Shown here in pieces: positions 22,775 through 34,052 of a stretch of 64,000 nucleotides of DNA. The translations under genes were made by a program, and so were the position numbers. The DNA is taken from assembly GCF_043641665.1 (NCBI RefSeq), contig NC_092188.1, forward strand, positions 17,505,704-17,569,703, read 5' to 3'. Every line of letters starts with the position of its first letter. Position 1 is the first letter of the stretch. Under the pieces are notes generated by a model that worked only from the letters and a program-made list of their open reading frames with translations, made no database searches and was not told the DNA's origin. The DNA is from Enoplosus armatus (taxonomy: Eukaryota > Chordata > Actinopteri > Centrarchiformes > Enoplosidae).

Positions 22775-25700
22775 CTAAAGGAGACAGAAAAACAAGTCAG
22801 TGAAAAAAGGATAACTGTGGACAATGATACTGTTTGTAAAGCAGGAACAACATTCTTTGTCCAACCGCTGTGTGTAACGGAAACCTATCGGAAATCTAGG
22901 AGGCAGAAACGGAAAGACAAGACAAATGTTTCACATGTTTGTCCGTGCAACAACTACACACTGTAGTTTCCTGTAGCTAATTATATATACACACTATTCA
23001 ACATGATTAATTTAACTTGCAAATCACAACCTTAGCAAACACTGTTGTAGTAGATTTCACATTTCAGGAGGAGACATAACAGTGTTATTTTCAAACATGA
23101 TGTCGTCCTCTCTGCCCGGTCTTTCCATGCACATTCACTAGTTTGACATTTTGGGAAATATGCTTATTCGCTTTTTTTGCCCAGAGTTTGATGAGAAGAT
23201 CGACACCATTCTCATGTTTGTGCAGTAAATATGAAACTACAGCCAGCAGCCAGTTAGCTTAGCCTAACATCAAGACCAGAAGCAGAGGGAGACAGCTAGC
23301 CTGGCTCTGTCAAAAGCTCACAACACATCATATCTTGTTTGTGTAAAATGTGTGAAAATGACAATTTGTGGTTGAGTCCTTTCAGTGACTCATTAAAGCG
23401 TTTACATTGAAAAGTATACTGGATTTCTGGAGCAGAAATCTAGACATGTTAAGTATGGAATCCGTAAAGCTTTACTCTCAAAATGGAAACTGAGCCATTT
23501 CTGAAATGAAATGAATGTGTCAAATAATCTGATAATTGTAGTGTATGTAAACGCAAGTGCCAAATGACAAGTCTTTACGAATGAATCTATTAAAACAATT
23601 ATCACTAGGCTACCACATAAAGTGCTTCATACCATCAGAGAATCATGAGAATCCCACATTGGCATCCATCCCCTCTCTACTTGGCATCCACTTTCAACAA
23701 AACTGCCACTACAGTTTTCATAAATCTAAAGCAGTGGAACAAAATCTGAATAAAAGTCAGCTAGCAATAACTCAAACATACAAAGACAGACTGTCTATTT
23801 ACAACACTCACTTAGACTGCTGGTAAGAGTAGGCTGTGGCATGATCTCCTGTATTCTCCACTGATAAAGGCTGCTGCCCGCTGGGGTCCTGCGAGGAGGG
23901 TGCGGCTGTCTGTGGAGATTGGTCTGTCACCACGCCCTGACACCAGAAACAGTTACAGAAACAGTGTGTCAGTCTGACAATGAGGTCTCAGAGAATATCT
24001 ACACATTGTTTTTCTTTTCATTTCATGACAACGTGACCATTATAAACTACAGCTTCATTTACTAGCATCTATTTTATCTGAGAGGCACAATACAAGATAA
24101 TTATATGTAAATTATAGAGCATATGATTCTCAATATTCAAGGCAAGCCAGCCCTGTAAAACCATATCTAGGCTGCTGCATGAAGTAGGTCTAAGAAGTAA
24201 CCAGAAGTCAATAAATAACTTATTTTTGTCCTTACTTCCACTGTGATGGCAGAGGCAGGCACTGCAGTGTACTGGGGAATGTAGGTTCCTTGCATAGGAG
24301 CAGCGGCTGCAGCAGGCATGTACTGCAGAGAGCAGGAGGGACACAGGCAGTAATATAATACAGGCACAAACAAAAGATAACTCTAGAAACTGTCTGACAT
24401 TCCTGCTGAGACATGTTTTTGTTTTTTTTGTGATTTCATAATACATTGCATAACAGCTTGGCCCGGTCCCAGGGTCATTGCACATTTCAGACGTGTTGCA
24501 AATGGAAAAGGGCAATTTCCAAGATCATTGCAATTACAGCTGATCACGGAAATCTTTGCTGACTAATTATATCAAATGAATTACAACTCAAAATGTAACC
24601 ACACACACACACACACACACATGCAGAGTAAGATGGTTGGGAGGAGGTAAAACCCAAGACTCACAGTGCCTGTAGTGCCCAGAGACAGGTGGTTCATCTG
24701 CTGGGTGAGAGGAGCCATCACACTGGAGGGGTGAAGAGACAAACTGGGCTCTATGGACGCGGCTGGGGTGATCACAGCACCCTGAGGCAGGAAGGAAGGA
24801 CACATGACCGGCCAGATTATAGACAAAAAACACTAAATTAAAACATTTAAACTGATCTCCTGAGGTGGTATATGAAGGGATAAGAAAAGGGAATTAGAGT
24901 AGCATGAAGGAGAGAGTGCGAGAGGCAATAAACCAAACTAAAACTAAAACTTCAAACTAAGCTAAGGAAAAGGAAAGCTAGATATGTGGGTAAAGAATTA
25001 GAGGGAGGGATGGAGAAGAGGGATCTGAAGGGGATGGAGTTGTTAAAGGAATGGTTTGGGGAAATACCCTTATTTGCTTTCTTGCTGAGAGTTAGATGAG
25101 AAGATCAATACCACTCTTGTGTGAACGCTAAATACGAGGCTACAGCAACGAGCTAAGCTTGGCATGAAGACTGGAGGCAAGGGGAAACAGCTATCCTTTG
25201 TCTCTTTGTTTAATATGTACAAAAACAGAAGTGAAAAAATGACTTTGGTTGGTTTTACAGAGGATTACTAAACAAGCGTGATATAACATGTCCATTTGTG
25301 AGCTTTCATTTGTGTTCTGGTAGGCAGATTTCTTTTACTTTTGGACAGATCCAGGCTAGCTTTAGTCTTTATGCTAAGCTAAGCTAACCGTCTCATGGCT
25401 GTAGCTTCATATTTACTGTAACAGACAGACATGAGAATGGTTTTCATCTTCTCATCTAACTTTCAGCAAATGTGTATTTCCATATGTCATTCAAAGTGTT
25501 TACTGCAGTGGGAAAACAGGATGTTTTTTATGCTACACAGCTAAATAAGACCTTTGAAAGACATGCAGCTAGTAGAAAGACATTAGTAGTAGAAAGACAT
25601 CCAATCCATTTAAGTTTGATGACTGCAAATGGTTTGACTTTGTACCTGGCAATGCAGCCTGTCAGCCGGCTTTGCCAGGCAGGCTTGACAGAACACGCTT

Positions 25701-26304
25701 CTGAATGGAGCAGAAAGGCTTTTACTGTAAATCTCTTCAATGTGAAGGGCTTTGATGCCTCCTAACACCTTGATGTGCTGAGCTCTACTTTTCCAGTACA
25801 GCTCTGCTATAGACTCAACAGCTCTGTATAGATTTAATAGGAGACTCCTCACACGGTGCGCTGAGAGGTCTGGCAACAGCCCTGCAGAGGTAAATACTGT
25901 TCACACTGTTCATTTGTGATAGCTGTTTAACTACACTTCCCATGAGCACAGACGGCATCGTGGATATGTGTCAGTATCGCTCCAGAGAGCAGTCAGCACT
26001 TCTGTAGCTGCATGTTGAGACAGGATGTTAGAAGAACACAGGTATTAAGTTTAGGTATTTCAGGCACCGTCCCGCCTGTATGGCAATCATCCTAACAGCT
26101 CTGTATCTATAGGGTTTCAAAGGGAGGCTCATAACAACACGAGCACACATAGGTAAACACAGACAAACCCACATACACACACAGAGTAATGAAAGTTCTA
26201 GCTGTGTGAAGCGTTCCTCTCGAAGGCACATACAGTCTGTCAGAGTTGTTCACAGTTACGAATCTGTAAGTGAAGATCCTTATGACTGCAAGCTTCACAG
26301 GGAG

Positions 26305-26353
<49 letters not shown>

Positions 26354-26541
26354 GGGATTGTCAGAGCTGTTAACAGTTGTGAGTGCTCTTCCTCCTGACT
26401 GCTGTCTTCATAGGGAGATATGTTTGAAGAAAATAGCCGCCCGGCTATCAGAAATGCTCTGTCAACACTATCAACATCACAAGTGAATGAGTGGCACTTT
26501 TTGTACACACACACACACACTCACACACACTCACATACAGT

Positions 26542-26585
<44 letters not shown>

Positions 26586-29500
26586 GCATCCACACACAGA
26601 TGCATCAACAGATCCACCCACAAACTCGCACAAAGCCTTGGCTCCGGCAGGTAGATTTAGCAGCCAGAATCCAGCTAATACCCAAGCTTTTCATCCATCT
26701 ATATAATACGTTCTCTCGTTTAATGATTTCTCATCCTCCTCTTTCTCTCACTTCATCCAATCTCACAGCAGGCTTCCATGCAGAGAGAAAGCAGCATAAA
26801 GCAAAAGGAAACCCACAATGACTAATTGTCTGCTCTGATTTATAGCTGTACAAGTGTTAAGCTCGCTATCTCCGTGTGTGTCTGCATGTGAACACTATGC
26901 ATCAGCCGGTCTGTGATGAGTGGAGTGTAATTGTATGTGGTAGAGTGTGTGTATGTGGTAATGTTTTCATGTATCAGGCATTTTTTCCTGGGGTAAGCAA
27001 TAAATGAGCGTGCAAGACAGACAGTTATCTTTTCCCCCCGAGGACAAGAGAGAGAAAAACACAAGATCTGCTTCAACTTTGAACTCGTTCTTTCTCTCGC
27101 TCACTCCCTCCTGTCTTTCTCTCCTTCCCTTCTTCTGCTGTCATCTTTCCAGTGGAGAAGTGAAGCTGACTAGCAGAATGCTGCAGGCACCGTGCAGCAT
27201 CAAATACACAGTATTAGTGATAATGACACCCGTTTATCGAGAAAACCACTAGCTGCTGCTGGTGCGAAGGGAGCTCTATGTGTGTGTGAGCATGCAAAGG
27301 ATGTGAACTGCCACTATTTGTTCTCTCTCAGGTGTTGTGGCTTGAAGAGCAGATGTTTTTATTATTCTACAAAATGACTTTTCACACTGAAACTACACCC
27401 TAATTTAAAATAAACAGGTATTGCTTGGTTGTAAACCCTACACATGCATGCATGGGTGCTGCACACAAAAGATCCCAGCATGGAAAAAACTGAAACAAAC
27501 CAAGTATTGTGCACTATTTGCGGGCTCAGATATGTACTGATCTGTGCTTTCCTCTTACACATTATTCTTCCCCCCTTTGTCTCCCCAAATGAGTTTAACA
27601 TGGCAATTTAACTCAGGAAGATCTGAAATCCCAATCCTTTGGATGTCTCATTACAGTTCTCCCCAATAAGCTGCCTTTCCTTGTCTTTCTTGCTATGCAT
27701 GGTTAGGGTAATGCATTCATTTCCTGTAGGGGGATTTGTGAGTAATTATGCACAAAGACATCCTCTCACTAATTAGTATGTAAAGACAAGGAGTTCAAGT
27801 AATCTGGGCATTCCACCAAGGCTCTGAAACACACAGTCCTTAAGGCACTCCACTGTATGTACAGGTGCGTTTGTGTGAGTGTGTGAATAAATTTGTTTTT
27901 TTTAATTTCTCTTATTCTACCTTTTAATTAGAGCCATTAACTTCTTTAGTAACCGTGTGTCTACAGTGTGTATCTGTGCATTTGTCAGTGATACACATAG
28001 CAACCTCCCAATGTGTCGTACCACAAACGTGTAAAAGAAACTCTATGATGGACTGTTGGCTGAGTGATTAGAAGAGGCGTGCTCGTGTGCATCAACCTAA
28101 ATGTGTCAATGAGCGCACACCATTAATCGAAGTTACCAGTCATTAACTGTGGTTCAGCAGTGAGGAAGCCTCTGCTGCCATAGGAACAGAATTAAGCCGC
28201 TGTGTCTCTCTCAGTCTCCCTCCCTGACGCAGCTTTAATTTGCCAAGCTCTTCTGTATCCAGGAAATACAATGACTAGCCTTCGCCTTTGTTGTCTAACA
28301 GGGATTTTGACTATGCAGAGACAAGGCTGGGGAACAGGCGCGCACAGCCCAGACATGCTTTTGCAGCAGTTGTTTTCTTTTCTTTGTTCTGGATTTATTC
28401 TTTGTAATCCCTTCTTTCCTCTCCTTTCCCTGCGCCTGCCTCTTTCCCCTGTCTTCTCTTTGTCAAACACACACAGCTCTCTTATTTATTTATTTTCTCT
28501 TTCTCCAATCCCTTATTCTCTCTTCCCTTCTATCTCTCTCTGTCTTCTCACAAGTCTTACGAAGTCATATCAAGCGGCCTGCCAAATAATTAGACGGGAC
28601 ATTTGTTTGAAAACACATTTACAGAAGGGTATTATCCTCTCTCACAGACATAATTTTAATCAGACACGACAACAGAATGTTTTTAGGAGTTGGCAGATAG
28701 ACACAAAGAGGAAGACAGATAGGAAGAGAGAACTATAGAGGGGGAGCAACAGAATTTGGAATTTGTTTAACTATTGTGTTGTGACAGTATTTGCAGGAAT
28801 CCCTCAGTGCATGGCTGATATACCATATCTGTGCTGCCTCTATATTCCGTCCCCTACAGCTGACAATTTCAATGGAGCATAGCTGAATTTTGCAGGTATA
28901 AAAACGTCTGCAGCTGTTGGCAAGAAACCAACTCATTAACACTTGCGGTTAGATACAAATCTGGATGATAAAATCTGCCTTGACGATTGTAAGAGAAGCC
29001 AACGTTATTTTATAGACAGGGCAGGAGCCTGCTGTACTGTTAATCTTGTTCCTCCATACAAAAAAACCTGGAGGACACTGTCTGAAAACTTTTGCCACCC
29101 ATGATCACTGACATATTGGTTTGTGCACTTGTCTTATGATTGAGTCCCTCACTTCCTGACTGATTCTTTTTTACAGTGACATTCCTTTCCTCTTCATATG
29201 AAGAGGCTAGTCAGGCTAGTTTAACATTTGATGCATCATGTACACGAGCAGAAGAGTCAGTCTATTTATTCATCAACTACTGATGAATAAATGTTTAAGA
29301 GGTGATTGAAGTTTATTTTCATCTGAGGCTCAAGGTTATTCTATGGCCCCAACACAAATCTACTCTGCCTGTCATTCTTCTTATCCATTGAACCTGATGT
29401 ACTGAGAAATAATCAAGGTCTCTCACCTGCCAGACATGGCAACAATGTGCCTCACTTCTTCCAACAATTAAAGACAGGGCTCTGTCCTGCGTCTGGATGA

Positions 29501-31760
29501 AGGTGTGGACATTGTATACTGTATGTTAGGGTAGTTACTGTATATCAGACAGACAGGACGCCAGCTGAGGCTTTACACTGAGCTCAGAGCGAAGCCTGTG
29601 GAGGATTAAAGTTCAGTCTCCTGTTACTGGCTAAAAGCAAAGGAAAAGCTTGAGGTTTGTGTCGAGGTTGTGCTTGTGTGTGAGAGAGTATAAGAGAAGA
29701 AGAACGAAAAAAGATTTACAATGTATATAGACTGTATACCTACAGTCTATATTTGTGACTATACATGTAAATACACATGCGGGTGTGTTTGAATACATTC
29801 ATGATTCTTGATTTTCAATCAAAGTTGTGTGCATGAGAGTGTGTGTGTTTTTGCTTGGACAGACTAAATCCTTCAGGTCACATGCTGAGGTCTCCAGCCA
29901 GACACAAAGCATAGCTTTTTATATTACTGTAGTTTTTGTACGGCATCATGTTGTGCCTGTATATGTTTCTGCATTAATATTTTTTTACATATGTATCACA
30001 TGTATCACCGTACACATATGATCAGTAGGTACAGGTTAACACTGACTTTAATAATCAGCATTATGTTTACCACTACACTATACTAGAAGTCGGTTTTCTC
30101 CCTGCAGTTCCATTTCACACCAGCAGGCAGCAACCTTTTATTATGGATTTCAGACTCTGCTTGGCGGAGGTTATTCACAGACCGATTCAGCAGGACTGAG
30201 ATGCAGGTCTGAAGTTGTATTTCTGGTCTGACTTGGGTTTAGCTATCATATGCTGCACTTGTTGGAAACAGTGTCATTTTTCTTTTATTACTTGGCTTAT
30301 AGCCATCTTTATTGGTCATTTGCACTGAAATATGACATAAAAAACAAAAAAAATCCAGAGGCATTAAATACTGTTACAAAGCAATTATAGTGAGCATTAT
30401 AGCACAATCTGAGATGGATGACTATTTTTTGTTTCATAAATCCTGTGGCAGCCAATTGGACAGACATGACATTACTTATCAATTGGATTCAATGGAGCAT
30501 TACTGTGAAGAATCTTTTTATATATATTTTGAGATTAGCAGACTAAGAAGCACATGAGGAGTAAGTACTGAGACATGTTTATACACAGAGATGACATTTA
30601 GGAATGTAGTGTAAAAAGGAGGTAGTGGAAGTGTTGGAAAATGGAGAAAATGGCTCCAATGGGAAAAGATAACTTATGACACAAAATGCAAAGGAGAGGC
30701 TGGGTCAAAAACTTACTGTAGGTTGCATAACATACTGTTGATGTGGCATCCAAGATGTACTCTGGACCTGTGGAGAAAAAAGTAGCAGAGGAGAGGCGAA
30801 GAGAGAAGAGAAGATGTAGCAGAGGTAGAGGTGACGACAATGAAATCAGAGATGATGAAGGAAGTAGAAAGAAGAAAGATGGAGAGTAGGAGGAAGGGAA
30901 GGACAAGAAAAGTAAAGTAATTAAAGAAAGGGGGGGTGGGCATGAGTAGGAGGATGCAGAGGGGAGGTCAGGAAGAGATGAGAGGAAAGGGAAGATCAAA
31001 AAGAAGATTGTTATAAGTGGATAAAGAATTGAGGAAGAGAGAACATAAAGAAGGACAATTGGAAGACAGAATGACAGGAAGGGAGCGAAAATGAGAAAAC
31101 CAAAGAGAAGAAGAGAGAAAATTAATCATTAGCTCAAGTCTTTACAAGCCCATTTCAGAGCCTCAGTCCCTGCGGCAGTGTGTCTTAAAGAATATTACGG
31201 CAGTAACCGAGGGTCCACTATACAGTATGTTATGTTGTAATTATAAGAGGATATGAAGACCACAGAGAGCAATACAGTCTAATAATTACTGCTTCACAGT
31301 GGAGGTTTCATCATCAAAGCCTGTCTTGGCCACAAATCACCACTTTCATCTCCTACTGCTACAAACTGCCCAACCCTAACATGAGGAGGAACAAGTCCCT
31401 GAAGGCCCCTTTGTCACATGTAAGATAGGGTATGCATGCATATAGTAATTATATGAGTGCATGTGTATGTTCACTTACGTGTGTCTGTCTATGGGGAGCT
31501 GTGCAAGGTAGGTTAATTTCTACTCATGTTTTCCTCAAAAAGCAGGATGTGGTTGTGTCTCCGTGTGTGATTCTGCTGAAGGTGTCTTGGCATTTGCCTT
31601 TCTCATTTACAACAGTGTTTCGTGCTAGCGAAAACCTATGGGGGAGGACTGGTGTTTGTTTTAAAGTCTATGTGTTTGACAAACTGAGGATCAAGTACTG
31701 AGTCAATCTCTCAAAGAACCACAGCTACATAACCAAACCCGCTTTGACATGAATTGGCAT

Positions 31761-31795
<35 letters not shown>

Positions 31796-33802
31796 AAGAG
31801 AGAGGATGCGACACATGGGAACAGAGAGAGAGAGACAAAGGGAGGATTTGTGCCTAAGAATGAAAGATCGATGGGTGGAGTGCTGCAATATAAGCCTGTT
31901 TTATCATGGCTAGACTAAGAATTTGTCTTCAATGGAGAGAGCTGATAACTCAATTTCTGTGTTAAAGTCTTTCCTGAGAAAAGACAAGCTCTACTTGCTT
32001 GGCCTGTATGTCCAGGGACTTCACACAGGACAACAGTGAATAAAGTGGTCAATTCTACAAATTTTTAATTTATTTTGAACCAGAGACCAGAAGTGCTGTG
32101 GATGAGATCAATTGAAAATATTAACTACAAGGTCCCTCGTAAATTGAGGCGGCTGTCCATATTTTTCCTTCCACCTAATCCCACGAAGAAAACAAAACTA
32201 ACAACGTGTTAGTCTTACTTACACATACTTTCAGACTTTCCCTGTTTGTTTCACTCTTTAACAGCTGGGCACGTAAACAGGAGGAAATAGTGCATTTGTA
32301 GGGGACTATTTTCAGCTGCGGATTAAAACACATTTGATGTGCTAGTTAGTATTTACAGCAACTAGACAGTGTATGTGGGATTGACTAAACTACAGCACCC
32401 ATGTTCATGGTAATGAAGGAGCCAGGGCACTTTTTAATAGTTTTTTGACACCAATGGAGCTCTATGGCGAAAACAAATACGCTATATCAGGCTTTGTCTA
32501 CACAGGCAGTACTTGTTAGTAGGATCAATTCATTGTTGGTTTTGTTTTTTTTTCATGGGATTTGTTGACAATGGGAAAATAAAGAATATAATCAGACTTT
32601 TCCTTTACAACCACTGATTTTCAACGACTAAACTAAAGCTCCAGTCCCACGCATTTCTACCAAGTTGTTAACTTCACTGCAGATGCTATTGCTATCAGGT
32701 TGCATTATACAGTATACCCTTGGGATGCCATATTAGACTTTGAACAAAAGTTGCTTTACTAAATATGTTGGCTGGCCAGCAAGCTAGCAAAGTCAAAATG
32801 TATGTCTGAAGCTTTGCAGTAGTGGCTAGGACAAGTCAAAACTGTTCACAGAACAGTTTACTAAAGTACCCTGAATTCGGAAAGAGAGCAACATGATGAT
32901 TTTCCAATGGGCTGTTCAAGATGCCCCTATCAGTTTCTGGAGCCCTTATAAGCACTTAAAGCTTGGTCTAACCCAGCAAACGTTGGAGAGGATCCACCCA
33001 CCTGATATGTAGAGACAGGAGAGGCAGCGATGAAGGGTGTGATTGACGTCTGTGCAATCATCCGATTGGTGGAGATGCTGTATGGCGAAGAGTAGAACCT
33101 ATGGAAGCAAACAAGAAAACATTTAATTTTGGCATCATCAATATCACCAAACTTAGAAGTGGGGTAAAACCATGGACATGTTAAAAGACAGTACAGTGTG
33201 GACAAAAAAGTAATGTCAGTTTTACAGTTTTAGCTCTCAGGATGTAGCCACATGCAAAGGTGAAAATGAGCCTTTTGTACATCTTCGTTTTCAACCAGCC
33301 AGTACACACTGCTGACAAAATGGATCAGACATCATCAAGGCTGTCATGGAAACAATAAATATTGCAGCTTCACTCTGTGCCACACCATCAAAGACGTCTT
33401 AGAATGAGACTTGACACTGCACCAGAGTTCACATCATGTTGCAAAGGAATCTCCTCCACAGCTATGCATAATAATGAATTATCACCTTAATGTGTGAGTG
33501 GGTGAAATATTTCAATATTACCCTTTATGTTCCCACCTACGCATATTCCACTTGGCAGAGAAAGCTGCATCTGTAACATCTGTTTACTTCTCTTTCTATA
33601 CCTTTGTTTGCCCTTCTGATTTTGCTCCATCTCCCTTTTTTTCGTTTCACCCCCTCAACCCAGCAGCGGTAGAATGCTGTGGCTCGCAGTGCTTTATTTA
33701 TCATTGTGTACCTAGAGAGGACATGTTTCATCCGCCAGGCCATGTTGCTGTGCCCGATCGATCCCAAAGTGTCTGTTGACTGAATAATGGAGCAAGGGAG
33801 GG

Positions 33803-33881
<79 letters not shown>

Positions 33882-33949
33882 AGAGAGAGAGAGAAAGAGG
33901 CAGAGAGAGAGAGAGAGAGAAAGGCAGAGAGAGAGAGAAAGAGAGAGAG

Positions 33950-33992
<43 letters not shown>

Positions 33993-34009
33993 CAGAGACA
34001 GAGAGAGAG

Positions 34010-34052
<43 letters not shown>

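Larger units (their letters stand above)
24782..30716 (-). other. rbms3 intron, 5.9 kb
   Basis: Holds a complete foldback element (25060-25482), CA microsatellites (26306-26349, 26505-26582), a CT-rich block near 28380-28560, and AT-rich stretches with TAAT/ATTA motifs near 27690-27800. No coding exon is recognised. Confidence 0.65.
30768..33001 (-). other. rbms3 intron, 2.2 kb
   Basis: Its 3' part (30775-31125 on the plus strand) is a long pyrimidine tract in the transcript. It also holds a GT microsatellite at 31765-31794. The remainder is unremarkable. Confidence 0.65.

Noticed and set aside
26107..26821. Open frames rich in His-Thr or Cys-Val
   Set aside because: Produced by CA microsatellites and not supported by splice sites or domains.
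30598..30999. 133-codon Ser/Leu/Pro/Phe-rich minus-strand frame
   Set aside because: Reflects the intronic pyrimidine tract. Only 30717-30767 is a real exon, and it is in a different context.
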